DNA from: Niveispirillum cyanobacteriorum
GTDB lineage: Bacteria > Pseudomonadota > Alphaproteobacteria > Azospirillales > Azospirillaceae
DNA: 64,000 nucleotides
Assembly: GCF_002868735.1 (NCBI RefSeq)
Contig: NZ_CP025611.1
Location: 2,164,501-2,228,500 of the forward strand
Direction of reading: 5' to 3'
Part shown: positions 28,493 to 36,691 of the stretch, piece by piece
How positions within the stretch are numbered: position 1 is the stretch's first letter
How the letters are laid out: the number at the start of each line of letters is the position of its first letter
The notes under the pieces: generated by a model
The model's database searches: none
What the model saw: only the letters and a program-made list of their open reading frames with translations
Told to the model about the DNA's origin: nothing
Program-made: the position numbers and the translations under genes

Positions 28493-29989
28493 TCAGCCTT
28501 CCGCCCCTTCTTCGTCGGCGAACCAATGCGCACGGGCGGCCATGATCACCTCATTGGCTTCGTCCAGCGTCATCGCATCCTTGCCGATGATGTCCAGCAG
28601 TTCGTCACCAGCCAGATCGGCCAGATCGTCCAGCGTCTTGACACCCTTTTCACCCAGCTTGACCAGCATGGAAGGAGACAGCGCCTCGATATTGGCAACA
28701 TCGTCTTCCACGCCCAGTTCACGGCGCTTGGTTTCCAGGATCTCGTTCTGCTGTTCCAGGAACGTGACGGCGCGATTCTGCAGCTCAGCGGCCACATCCT
28801 CGTCAAACGCCTCGATCCGGGTCAGTTCGTCCAGGTCGACATAGGCGATTTCCTCAACCGAGGTGAAGCCTTCGTTCACCAGCAGATGAGCGATCATGTC
28901 GTCGACGTCCAGGGCCTCCATGAACAGGGCCGACCGCGACGAGAATTCCGTCTGCCGGCGCTCGCGCTCTTCGGCCTCGGTCATGATGTCGATGGTCCAG
29001 CCCGTCAGCTGCGACGCCAGACGGACATTCTGACCACGGCGACCAATGGCCAGCGACAGCTGGTCATCGGGTACCACGACCTCGATCTTGTTGCCTTCAT
29101 CGTCCAGCACGACCTTGGCCACTTCGGCCGGGGCCAGTGCGTTCACGACAAAGGTGGCCGGATCGGGCTTCCAGGGGATGATGTCAATCTTCTCGCCCTG
29201 CAGCTCGCCCACCACGGCCTGAACGCGGCTGCCGCGCATACCGACGCAGGCGCCCACGGGATCGATGGAGCTGTCCTTGGAGATGACTGCGATCTTGGCG
29301 CGGGAACCCGGATCACGGGCCACCGACTTGATCTCGATAATGCCATCATAGATTTCAGGCACTTCGGCCTTGAACAGGCCTGCCATGAACATCGGATGGG
29401 TGCGCGACAGGAAGATCTGCGGCCCGCGCGGCTCCTTGCGCACATCATAGATGTAGGCGCGGACGCGGTCGCCGGTCTTGAAATGCTCACGCGGCAGGCA
29501 CTCGTCCCGGCGCAGGACGGCTTCGGCGCGGCCCAGATCGACGGTGACATTGCCATATTCGACGCGCTTGACCAGACCGTTCACGATCTCGCCCTTACGG
29601 TCGATATATTCATTGTACTGACGCTCACGCTCGGCCTCGCGCACCTTCTGCACGATGACCTGCTTGGCGGTCTGGGCGGCAATGCGGCCGAAATCGATGG
29701 GCGGCAGCGGATCAATGATGAAGTCACCGATCTGCGCCTTCGGGCTCTTGCGCCGCGCCTTGGCCAGCGTTACCTGCACCGCCTCATTCTCCACCTCTTC
29801 CACCACTTCCATGTGGCGGGTGAGTTGGATATCGCCCGTCTTGCGGTCGATTCGGGCGCGGATGTCATGCTCGTGCCCATATTTGGAGCGGCCAGCCTTC
29901 TTGATGGCCTCCTCCATGGCTTCGAGCACATGCTCCTTGTCGATATTCTTCTCGCGGGCGACCGCGTCGGCTACTTGAAGCAGTTCCAT
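28493..29989 (-). CDS. nusA: Transcription termination/antitermination protein NusA
   Basis: 498 residues: N-terminal RNA polymerase-binding domain (MELLQVADAVAREKNI), S1 domain around residues 130-200, two KH domains with GxxG-type GMRGSRVQAV and GRRGQNVRLAS, then acidic helical repeats (about 350-495). NusA modulates pausing, termination and antitermination. The acidic C-terminal repeats resemble those of E. coli that bind the alpha subunit and N. Follows rimP by 30 bases. Confidence 0.96.
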   Translation of the reverse strand: MELLQVADAVAREKNIDKEHVLEAMEEAIKKAGRSKYGHEHDIRARIDRKTGDIQLTRHMEVVEEVENEAVQVTLAKARRKSPKAQIGDFIIDPLPPIDFGRIAAQTAKQVIVQKVREAERERQYNEYIDRKGEIVNGLVKRVEYGNVTVDLGRAEAVLRRDECLPREHFKTGDRVRAYIYDVRKEPRGPQIFLSRTHPMFMAGLFKAEVPEIYDGIIEIKSVARDPGSRAKIAVISKDSSIDPVGACVGMRGSRVQAVVGELQGEKIDIIPWKPDPATFVVNALAPAEVAKVVLDDEGNKIEVVVPDDQLSLAIGRRGQNVRLASQLTGWTIDIMTEAEERERRQTEFSSRSALFMEALDVDDMIAHLLVNEGFTSVEEIAYVDLDELTRIEAFDEDVAAELQNRAVTFLEQQNEILETKRRELGVEDDVANIEALSPSMLVKLGEKGVKTLDDLADLAGDELLDIIGKDAMTLDEANEVIMAARAHWFADEEGAEG

Positions 29990-30019
29990 CCTGGCGAACC
30001 CTGCCTTCTATCCTGATCG

Positions 30020-30778
30020 TCAGACCACCCCGGCGCCGGCATCGGCGTCGGAGGGGCCATCGGTGGTCACAACATCCTGTTCATCCTGGTCCAGACGGGC
30101 AAAACGCCCCGGACCCTTCTTTTTGGACGCCTTCTCGGCCTTGGGACGCTTCACCGGCTTGGCCGTGTCGTCCACATCCATCTGCCCGCCCTCGGTGCCC
30201 GCAGCCAGCCCCTGTTCGGATGCCGCCATGCTCAGCAACTCGTCGGTCAGTTCCAGCCGGGCCTTGGCGATCTGGTCAAAGGGGATCTCTGCCACTTCTA
30301 CCAGACCCGGATCAATTTCCACGGGCTTCGCCTTGGCCGAAACCTTCGCCCCCGGCTTGCGCTTGGGCGGCTGCGAGGTCTTGGCGTCCAGGGCGATCAG
30401 CACATTCCCGCCCTCAACCCCATAAAGGGTGCCTCGAAAGCGCTTGCGCCCATCCATCGGCATCTGGGTTTCGATACGAGCTTCAAGTCCCTTGAATCGC
30501 TCGAAATCCTTCAGACGGGTCAGCGGCCGGTCGATGCCGGGGCTGGACACTTCAAGTGTATAGGCCGACGTGATCGGGTCTTCTACGTCCAGCAGAGCCG
30601 AAACGGCATGGGAAATGTCGGCACAATCCTCGACTGTCATGGCCCCGCCATCGGCGCGGTCAGCCATGATCTGCAAGGTCGGGCGCTCACCACCGGAAAT
30701 CTGCAGGCGCACGATCTCATACCCCATGGCCTCGACCGAGGGGGTGATGATGCTACCGATGCGTTCCAGCACGTCCAT
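30020..30778 (-). CDS. rimP: Ribosome maturation factor RimP
   Basis: 252 residues. The N-terminal domain (ITPSVEAMGYEIVRLQISGGERPTLQI) and the middle segment YTLEVSSPGIDRPLTRLKDFERFKG are RimP signatures. It helps 30S subunit assembly. The C-terminal 90 residues are an extra Lys- and Asp-rich tail (KRPKAEKASKKKGPGRFARLDQ) beyond the usual 150-180 residues. The ATG at 30778 begins MDVLERIGSII; the frame upstream is open but lies in the leader. First gene of the operon. Confidence 0.93.
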   Translation of the reverse strand: MDVLERIGSIITPSVEAMGYEIVRLQISGGERPTLQIMADRADGGAMTVEDCADISHAVSALLDVEDPITSAYTLEVSSPGIDRPLTRLKDFERFKGLEARIETQMPMDGRKRFRGTLYGVEGGNVLIALDAKTSQPPKRKPGAKVSAKAKPVEIDPGLVEVAEIPFDQIAKARLELTDELLSMAASEQGLAAGTEGGQMDVDDTAKPVKRPKAEKASKKKGPGRFARLDQDEQDVVTTDGPSDADAGAGVV

Positions 30779-30837
30779 TCGCGTTCCAACTCCACCCGCC
30801 GCCCGGCGCGATGCCGGATAAGCGGAGCCCAGATAAA

Positions 30838-30862
30838 CAAAAAGGCGGGCCAAAGGCCCACC
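30838..30862 (-). terminator. Terminator/attenuator hairpin in the rimP leader
   Basis: On the minus strand an 8-bp stem (30855-30862 with 30844-30851, one G-U pair), AAA/TTT loop, followed by five T residues, 60 bases before the rimP start. Since the nearest upstream gene on this strand ends at 31032, a terminator here either ends that transcript or attenuates rimP-nusA-infB. Conserved leader terminators before rimP have been described in bacteria. Confidence 0.65.
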
Positions 30863-30990
30863 CGCAAAGCAGACCAGCCTGCCAACGACGGTCGCTGGCC
30901 GGTCCGTATGGGATAAAGATGATGGGTATATAGACCCGAACGGCCTGCGTGAAAAGGGGAATCACCACAGGGGCTTGCATCCCTGCCCCC

Positions 30991-31012
30991 CAGGGTGGCT
31001 TTCACCACCCTG
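30991..31012 (-). terminator. Hairpin after the outer-membrane barrel gene
   Basis: Perfect 8-bp inverted repeat CAGGGTGG/CCACCCTG with a six-base loop, 20 bases past the stop at 31032. No U tract follows on the minus strand, so it may only protect the 3' end. Confidence 0.35.
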
Positions 31013-31031
31013 AAAGGCAGGTTCTACTTCA

Positions 31032-31622
31032 TCAGAAGCTGGCGCGTGCCGTCAGCTTCACAATGTGGCTGGTGACATAGTCGGACCCACCACCCTTGGC
31101 ATCCACCCAAAGATAGCGATAGCCGGGAGCGACGGTCAGCCCATCCCAGACCACCATATTCAGGCCGGCTTCGGCGAACAGGGCGCCATGGGTGCCTTCC
31201 TTGACGACAAGCAGGCTGCTGTCATTCTTCAGGTCAGCCACACCGCCACCCAAACCGACATAGGGCTGGTACTTCTTGGTGACGGGGATGTCATAATAGG
31301 CACCGGCCAGCGCCGTCCACATGGACAGGTCGCCATTGGGCTGGGTCACGGTTGCAGACTTGGTCCCCGAGATATCGGCCAGACGACCAAAGCCGCCTTC
31401 CAGTTCGAAGCGGAAATCATCCAGCCGGTAACCAGCGGCGATGGTGCTGGCATATTTCTTGTCAGCGTTGCCCTTGGCAGTCTTCCAGGTCTTCGCATGC
31501 GTATAGTCATTACCGACAAAGGCACCGACGGAAGCAGCGACATAGGGACCATCTTCGGCACGGGCGGCACCAGTGGCGGCGAGCAGCATGGCGGCAACCG
31601 CCATCAACAGTTTGGTCTTCAC
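31032..31622 (-). CDS. Outer-membrane beta-barrel protein, unknown role
   Basis: 196 residues from a GTG. A Sec signal peptide ends AARA before EDGPYVAASVG. The mature part alternates hydrophobic and polar residues and has the OmpA/OmpW-like features GAYYDIPV, QPYVGLGGGVA and YRYLWVDAKGGG, ending LTARASF with the terminal Phe that directs proteins to the Bam machinery. Probably an eight-stranded barrel of opacity-protein type. The GTG at 31622 has ACAGGA about 9 bases upstream and makes a proper signal peptide (MKTKLLMAVAAM). Confidence 0.8.
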   Translation of the reverse strand: MKTKLLMAVAAMLLAATGAARAEDGPYVAASVGAFVGNDYTHAKTWKTAKGNADKKYASTIAAGYRLDDFRFELEGGFGRLADISGTKSATVTQPNGDLSMWTALAGAYYDIPVTKKYQPYVGLGGGVADLKNDSSLLVVKEGTHGALFAEAGLNMVVWDGLTVAPGYRYLWVDAKGGGSDYVTSHIVKLTARASF

Positions 31623-31997
31623 GATGGATATTCCTGTAATTTCTGATGTCTCGCCCCTGGCCGCAGACATAAGCGCTCATACCGCACTGCGGAAGGGGTG
31701 GTATCGACAGATGTGGGCCGCGAATTTGTGCGGTCTGCGTCACCGAAAGGCTGATAAGTGTTCAGAAAATAGGCAATTGGGAATTATCTCGAATGCGGGA
31801 TAATTATCTGATCATATCGATGCCTTTAGAGTAAAAAATATGCAGAATTGTGACAGTTGTTCGTGCATAGCTTATGTTAGTTGCAATGCACAAAAGTAAA
31901 AGCTCGAACTATTGCGTTTCCTCCTCAATGTGGCATCGTCTTTACACGACACACCGGAAGACATGTTGCGACGCGGCATGAAAGAGGAGACCGCCTT
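31623..31997. other. Divergent intergenic region, AT-rich
   Basis: A 375-base gap between two divergent secreted-protein genes. Bases 31740-31920 are A+T-rich and contain several TATAAT-like hexamers, fitting promoters for both genes. No operator or small gene could be supported. Confidence 0.4.
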
Positions 31998-32318
31998 ATG
32001 CTGATCCAGACCCGTTCCGCCCTGCTGCTGGCCTCCCTGGCGCTGCTGCCGGCGCCCGCCTTTGCGGCCTGCGCCATCAACACCGCCCCCTCCGTGCCCG
32101 ATGGCGCCACCGCGGCGCCGGCTGAGATGAACCAGGCCCAGGATGCTGTGAAGGCCTATATCGTGGAAACGCAGGAGTATCTGTCCTGCCTGGAAGCGGA
32201 GGCGAAGGGCAATTTCACCCCGGAAATCACCGCCCGCTATAACGAAGCGACCAGCCGGATGAGCACGCTGGCCATGCAGCTGAACAGCCAGCTGCGCAGC
32301 TTCAAGAGCCGCGGCTGA
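31998..32318 (+). CDS. Small secreted protein, unknown function
   Basis: 106 residues. A signal peptide (MLIQTRSALLLASLALLPAPAFA) is followed by a mature helical protein with two cysteines (ACAIN and LSCLEAEA) that could form a disulphide. The stretch PAEMNQAQDAVKAYIVETQEYLSCL is a likely amphipathic helix seen in small periplasmic proteins of alphaproteobacteria. AGAGGAGA lies about 10 bases before the ATG. The gene is single and ends at a shared terminator. Confidence 0.7.
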   Translation: MLIQTRSALLLASLALLPAPAFAACAINTAPSVPDGATAAPAEMNQAQDAVKAYIVETQEYLSCLEAEAKGNFTPEITARYNEATSRMSTLAMQLNSQLRSFKSRG

Positions 32319-32342
32319 TCACAGGCAGGCGCCATCTGAAAT

Positions 32343-32370
32343 GCAAAACGCCCCGCAGATGCGGGGCGTT
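32343..32370. terminator. Bidirectional terminator
   Basis: Perfect inverted repeat AACGCCCCGC (32347-32356) and GCGGGGCGTT (32361-32370), four-base loop, between the convergent secreted-protein and plsC genes. The minus-strand copy is followed by a T-rich stretch and stands 7 bases after the plsC stop. Confidence 0.7.
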
Positions 32371-32376
32371 GACGTT

Positions 32377-33171
32377 TCAGCCTTCGGCATCAACCGGGGC
32401 CACCCCGGCATTGCTAGGGTCAGCGGTGCGCGGGTTCAGCGTGGCGGCGCCACCCACGGCCACGGCCAGCCGATTGCTGGCACTTTCCAGCCGCGCCTCC
32501 AATTCGAACAGGGCCACATCCCGGGGCAGGCCCGGTGGAATCGGGGGCAGGAACTCGATGGTGATGCGGCCCGGCCGTTTCAGAAAGGTCTTGCGACCCC
32601 AGAAGACGCCGGAATTCACCGCCATAGGCACCAGCGGCACGTTGAGTTCGTCGTACAGGACCGAGATACCGACCTTGTAGGGGCGGTACTCGCCCACGGC
32701 CACACGGGTTCCCTGGGGAAAGATCACAATCTCCCGCCCCATCTCCTTCATCTGTCTAGCGCCACGCACCAGAGAGGCGATGGCCGCCCCGCGCTTGCCG
32801 CGTTTCACGGGGATCATCCTGGCTCGCCACGCGTACCAGCCCCAGAGCGGGATATGGATCAGCTCATGCTTCAGCACGATCGCGGGATCGCGGAAAAGCA
32901 AGTGGAGCTTCATCGTCTCCCACATCGACTGATGCTTGGCGCCCACCAGATAGGCGCCATCCCTGGGTAGGTGCTCGGTACCCTTCACTTCATAGTGAAG
33001 GCCGATGACGTGGCGTTCCAGGAAGGAAAGGCTGCGCATGTAGAAGCGGATGGCCGCGATCAGCACCGGTCGGGGGAATAGCAGCGTCCAGAAGATCGCG
33101 GTGCAGTAAACCGCCGTCCAGGAAAAGAACAGGATGTTGAACAGCAGAGAGCGAAGGAAAATCATGCGCAT
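32377..33171 (-). CDS. plsC: 1-acyl-sn-glycerol-3-phosphate acyltransferase
   Basis: 264 residues with N-terminal hydrophobic helix (10-35), the acyltransferase motif as KHQSMWET (79-86, Glu in place of Asp of the HxxxxD motif), and the acceptor motif FPQGTR (151-156). It makes phosphatidic acid at the inner membrane. The HQSxWET variant is frequent in alphaproteobacteria. Start uncertain: ATG 33171, ATG 33165 and an upstream GTG at 33201 all lack a strong ribosome site. Downstream of ftsX and a DUF218 gene on the same strand. Confidence 0.87.
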   Translation of the reverse strand: MRMIFLRSLLFNILFFSWTAVYCTAIFWTLLFPRPVLIAAIRFYMRSLSFLERHVIGLHYEVKGTEHLPRDGAYLVGAKHQSMWETMKLHLLFRDPAIVLKHELIHIPLWGWYAWRARMIPVKRGKRGAAIASLVRGARQMKEMGREIVIFPQGTRVAVGEYRPYKVGISVLYDELNVPLVPMAVNSGVFWGRKTFLKRPGRITIEFLPPIPPGLPRDVALFELEARLESASNRLAVAVGGAATLNPRTADPSNAGVAPVDAEG

Positions 33172-33245
33172 CTGGTCCGGAAGATCGGCGGGCGCCTGCA
33201 CTTAACCGGAAGGGCCCCGCCCTGTCCATAGCCGGTGCCGTAGGG

Positions 33246-33860
33246 TCAGACTGCCGGACGCGGTGCCGTCAGGGCCGCACGGACCACGGCCAACAGATAT
33301 TTATTGTATTCCCCAATGATCAGCTCTGCCGTGCCGGGCCAGCTCCACCACCCGTCCAGACGCACCTTCTGCGGGGTGACGGGGTGGGGGACCAGGGTGA
33401 CGCCGGGCAGGGCGCGGCGGAATTCCACCAGACTGCGCGGCATATGGTAATTGGCCGTCACCACCCGCAGGCTGGTGAAACCTTCCTCTTCCATCCAGCG
33501 CGCGGTTTCCACCGCATTGCCTTCGGTGTCGTCGGCGTCATAGCCAAGCTGCACGCAGCATTCCAGGTCATTTCCCGACTTGGAGGAGATGGCCAGCAGT
33601 TCGCGCACATCCACGCCGCGATAGACACCGGAGATAAAGAGTTTGCGGGCACGGCCAGCGCGCAGCAGGTCAAACCCGACCGACAGCCGCTCGCTGCCGC
33701 CGGTCAGCACCACAATGCCATCGGTGCGGACATCATCCTCAGGCGCCTGACGCGGCAGGGAGGCCGCAAACAGGAACAGACCACCGGCCCATGTCCCCGC
33801 CAGCAGTGCGACCAGCAGCACAAGCCTGCGCAACTGCCGGGAAGCCGGATGTCCGCTCAC
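33246..33860 (-). CDS. DUF218 (YdcF/SanA-like) membrane-anchored protein
   Basis: 204 residues. One N-terminal membrane helix (about 10-32), then the DUF218 domain: DGIVVLTGGSERLSVGFDLLRAGRARKLFISGV, DTEGNAVETARWM and VTANYHMPRSLVEFRRALPG. The family is related to SanA and ElyC, which affect the cell envelope and lipid carrier use. A GTG start overlaps the ftsX stop (GTGA), so the two are translationally coupled. Frames upstream of the GTG run antisense-like inside ftsX. Confidence 0.85.
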   Translation of the reverse strand: MSGHPASRQLRRLVLLVALLAGTWAGGLFLFAASLPRQAPEDDVRTDGIVVLTGGSERLSVGFDLLRAGRARKLFISGVYRGVDVRELLAISSKSGNDLECCVQLGYDADDTEGNAVETARWMEEEGFTSLRVVTANYHMPRSLVEFRRALPGVTLVPHPVTPQKVRLDGWWSWPGTAELIIGEYNKYLLAVVRAALTAPRPAV

Positions 33861-34774
33861 GGCAGACGCCCCAGCGCCCGCATGACGGTCAGCCGTGCCG
33901 TCAGGGCAGCCAGCAGCGCCGCCACCACCGGCACAACAGGCAGCCACGCCCAATCCCGCAGCGACAGGGCCATGTCGGGCAGCAGCGATGCACCCAGCCC
34001 TTGTCCCGCCTGTTCCAGGCCCCAAAGCGTGGCCAGCGCCAGCAGGAAGCCGACACCGCCGCCCAGCAAGGCCTGGCGCAGCATATGGGTCTGGAACTGC
34101 CCCGCGACATAGCCGTCGGTGGCCCCCATGACATGCAGCAGCTCCACTTCCTGCCGATGCACCGCGAATCCGGAGGAAGCGGCAAAGATGATGGAGATGA
34201 CGCCCGCCCCGCCGATGAGCGCGATGATGCCGACAGACACGGCCTGGACGGTCCGCGCCAGTCGGCGCAGGTCACCCAGCCAACGGGCCGGATCCTCAAC
34301 CGTTACAAAAGGCGCCGCGCGGTTAAGCTGTTCGGACAGGTCAGCGACATTGGCCCCGTCGGCCAGACGCACATCGATCAGCACCGGCAGCGGCAGTTCC
34401 GAAACCAGCGCCCCTTCGCCCAGCCAGGGTTCGACCAGGGCGCGGGCATCGGCATCCGACAGGCGGCTGGCCGTCGCAACAAAAGCGCTGGATGACAGGG
34501 CGTCCATAACCTTGCGCACGCGTTCGTCCAGTTCGCGGGCATTGGCGGTACCCGTGGGCGCCACCTGTACCGTCATACCCGCCGTCAGTTCGCTGTCCCA
34601 GCGCCGCGCCAAACCCGACAGAATCAGCGACACGGCCAGGGCCAACGCCGCCAGATAGACCATCAGGGCGATGATCCAGGGCAGGAAACGCCCCGTCGCG
34701 TCCTGGCTTAGCGGTATGTCGAAATGGGCGCGGCGGCGCATCGGTCCCTGTTCCGGCTGTGGGGGGCCGTTCAT
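33857..34774 (-). CDS. ftsX: Cell division protein FtsX
   Basis: 305 residues. A cytoplasmic N-terminus, first helix (FLPWIIALMVYLAALALAVSLIL), a periplasmic domain with DARALVEPWLGEGALVSELPLPVLIDV, then three helices with the FtsX motif RQEVELLHVMGATDGYVAGQFQTHML. With FtsE the protein controls septal peptidoglycan hydrolases. No ftsE gene is adjacent: the 200 bases upstream contain only the divergent gap to the zinc-ribbon gene. The ATG at 34774 begins MNGPPQPEQGPMRRRAHFD. Confidence 0.87.
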   Translation of the reverse strand: MNGPPQPEQGPMRRRAHFDIPLSQDATGRFLPWIIALMVYLAALALAVSLILSGLARRWDSELTAGMTVQVAPTGTANARELDERVRKVMDALSSSAFVATASRLSDADARALVEPWLGEGALVSELPLPVLIDVRLADGANVADLSEQLNRAAPFVTVEDPARWLGDLRRLARTVQAVSVGIIALIGGAGVISIIFAASSGFAVHRQEVELLHVMGATDGYVAGQFQTHMLRQALLGGGVGFLLALATLWGLEQAGQGLGASLLPDMALSLRDWAWLPVVPVVAALLAALTARLTVMRALGRLP

Positions 34775-34975
34775 CCCGGCCCGTCGGTCAGCGACAGGAA
34801 TGGCATGGGCGGACGGCAAGGTAAAGCCGGCAGACCCCGTCCGACGGAGGTAGCGCTTCTTTCCGCCCCCGTCCTTGCACAGGATGCCCGCGCCCGCCTA
34901 TAAGGGATTGGCGCGGACGGCATCGCCGTTCGCATTCCGATTTCCGATCCACCCATACCCCGGCGCCCCGACCCG

Positions 34976-35980
34976 ATGATCCTGTCCTGTCCGTCCTGCG
35001 CAAAACGCTTCATGCTCGACGGGCGTCTTCTGGGTGCGGGCCGCAAGGTGAAATGCGGCCAGTGCGGGAACGTCTGGTTCGCTGAACCAAGCATGGCGGT
35101 GGCACCACCGCCGCCTTCCCGTCCCGCAGCAGCGCCGACACCTGCACAGCGCGCCCCCGCCGCACAACGTCCGGCAGCACCGGCAAAGGCACCGCTGGCC
35201 GTGGTGGAACGACCCGGTGCCGGCGGGGGCAGTGCGCCAGCAGGCCGTCCTGCGGCCCGCAACGCCGTCTCTCCCCCCCCACCGCCCCCGCCTCCCCCGC
35301 CGCCCATGGAGGAGCCACGTGGCAACCTGTTCGATGATCCGCCGAGCGATGATCTGGCTGGATTCGGGGATCTGGGCGGGGATGGCGACAGCGACGGATT
35401 CGATTCCAAGCGATTCGACGCCGACGCCGATGATATGGGGCTGGCACGACCCTTCCGGCCCCGCCCCATCCCGAAAGGTAGCAACCTGCCGGCCCTTCCC
35501 GGCCAGTCCAAGGCGCGCCGAGCCGCGATGGCGGCCTGGGCCGGACTGGTACTGGCCGTGGGCGGCATCGGGGCCGGGCTGTTCTATGGCAAGGACATGA
35601 TCATCCAGGCCTGGCCCGCCGCCTTCCCGCTCTATGAAATGGCGGGGCTGGCGGAACTGCCGGGCACGGGCTTGTCGGAACCGGGTGACCCCAAGACCAC
35701 CAAGGTTGAAATCCGCGACATCGAAGGCATCAACATGCTGTTCGTATCGGGAGAGATCGCCAACAAGTCCGACAGCCAGCGGGATGTGCCCGATATCCAG
35801 GCCGTGGCCGTGGGGGAAGACGGTAAGGAACTGTACGCCTGGCGCATCGTACCGCCCGTACGCCGCTTGTTCCCCAACCAGTCCACAAAGTTCGAGTCGC
35901 GGCGGCCCGAGAACCAGGGCACCCAGGCCAAGAGCATCAGCTTCCGCTATGTCGCGCCGGAAAAACCGACCGCACATTGA
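34976..35980 (+). CDS. Zinc-ribbon membrane protein (MJ0042 finger plus DUF3426-type tail)
   Basis: 334 residues. The N-terminus is a CxxC...CxxC zinc ribbon (Cys5, Cys8, Cys27, Cys30) with the MILSCPSCAKRF and KVKCGQCGNVWF pattern. A Pro/Ala-rich linker with 11 consecutive prolines (about 102-112) leads to one membrane helix (about 182-204) and a C-terminal domain with SGEIANKSDSQRDVPDIQAV, likely periplasmic. Function unknown, though the family is commonly found near ftsEX in alphaproteobacteria. Divergent from ftsX. Confidence 0.85.
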   Translation: MILSCPSCAKRFMLDGRLLGAGRKVKCGQCGNVWFAEPSMAVAPPPPSRPAAAPTPAQRAPAAQRPAAPAKAPLAVVERPGAGGGSAPAGRPAARNAVSPPPPPPPPPPPMEEPRGNLFDDPPSDDLAGFGDLGGDGDSDGFDSKRFDADADDMGLARPFRPRPIPKGSNLPALPGQSKARRAAMAAWAGLVLAVGGIGAGLFYGKDMIIQAWPAAFPLYEMAGLAELPGTGLSEPGDPKTTKVEIRDIEGINMLFVSGEIANKSDSQRDVPDIQAVAVGEDGKELYAWRIVPPVRRLFPNQSTKFESRRPENQGTQAKSISFRYVAPEKPTAH

Positions 35981-35999
35981 CCATTCCAAACGCCAAAAG

Positions 36000-36036
36000 A
36001 AAAGGCCGCATCCTGGAGGATGCGGCCTTTTCATTT
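36000..36036. terminator. Bidirectional terminator between the zinc-ribbon gene and infC
   Basis: Perfect 14-bp inverted repeat: AAAAGGCCGCATCC (36000-36013) and GGATGCGGCCTTTT (36018-36031), four-base loop, with U tracts on both strands. It ends both convergent transcripts. Confidence 0.9.
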
Positions 36037-36056
36037 TGATCATCGGGGGCAGCCGG

Positions 36057-36596
36057 TCAGCGCGGCGCCAGAACCATGATCATCTGCTTGCCTTCCAGCT
36101 TCGGCATCTGTTCGACCTTACCCAGATCGTCCAGCGCCTCGCGCACCTTGACCAGCACGTTCATGCCGATGTCCTGGTGCGCCATTTCACGGCCACGGAA
36201 ACGCATGGTGACCTTGACCTTGTCGCCCTCTTCCAGGAAGCGGCGCATAGCCTTCATCTTGATCTCGTAATCATGCTCGTCGATGTTCGGACGCAGCTTG
36301 ATTTCCTTGACCTCGATGATCTTCTGCTTCTTGCGGGCCTCGTTGGCCTTCTTCTGCGCCTCGTACTTGTACTTGCCATAGTCGAGGATCTTGCAGACGG
36401 GCGGATCAGCGTTGGGGCTGACCTCGACAAGGTCAAGCCCTGCCTCTTCCGCGGCGTACAGGGCGTCGCGCAGGCTGACGACACCAACCATCTCGCCCTC
36501 GGCGTCAACCAGACGCACGGAGCGGACATTGATTTCGCGGTTGATGCGTGGACCGTCGCGTTGGGGTTCGCGGTCTTGGGAGGTAGGCCTGGCTAT
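36057..36596 (-). CDS. infC: Translation initiation factor IF-3 (apparent AUA start)
   Basis: 179 residues if started at the ATA at 36596-36594. The N-terminal domain reads [20 protein letters not shown] and then [20 protein letters not shown]; the C-domain has [19 protein letters not shown] and [19 protein letters not shown]-3 controls start-site selection. The first ATG (36518) would cut off the conserved RINREI segment. A CAGGAG Shine-Dalgarno ends 8 bases before the ATA, and no ATG, GTG or TTG lies in frame between. Rare starts on infC are known from E. coli (AUU) and serve self-regulation. Downstream of thrS by 95 bases. Confidence 0.9.
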   Translation of the reverse strand: MARPTSQDREPQRDGPRINREINVRSVRLVDAEGEMVGVVSLRDALYAAEEAGLDLVEVSPNADPPVCKILDYGKYKYEAQKKANEARKKQKIIEVKEIKLRPNIDEHDYEIKMKAMRRFLEEGDKVKVTMRFRGREMAHQDIGMNVLVKVREALDDLGKVEQMPKLEGKQMIMVLAPR

Positions 36597-36691
36597 GGAA
36601 ACTTCTCCTGTTTTCCTGGGATCGCCGCCCGGCGGCAGCTTTGGCGCGCGGGCGGGCGGCGGTCCGTTATTATACGGGGTTCGGGGTAGTT

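Noticed and set aside
28433-30016. Long plus-strand frame opposite nusA
   Set aside because: Shadow of nusA, rich in His/Gln/Leu typical of antisense translation, no motif.
35268-35306. Run of CCx triplets that looks like a simple repeat
   Set aside because: It encodes the poly-proline linker of the zinc-ribbon protein, so it is a coding feature rather than a separate repeat.
34771-35568. Minus-strand Gly/Pro-rich frame, first considered as a possible ftsE remnant
   Set aside because: Antisense to the zinc-ribbon gene, with no Walker A or ABC signature, so it gives no evidence of ftsE.
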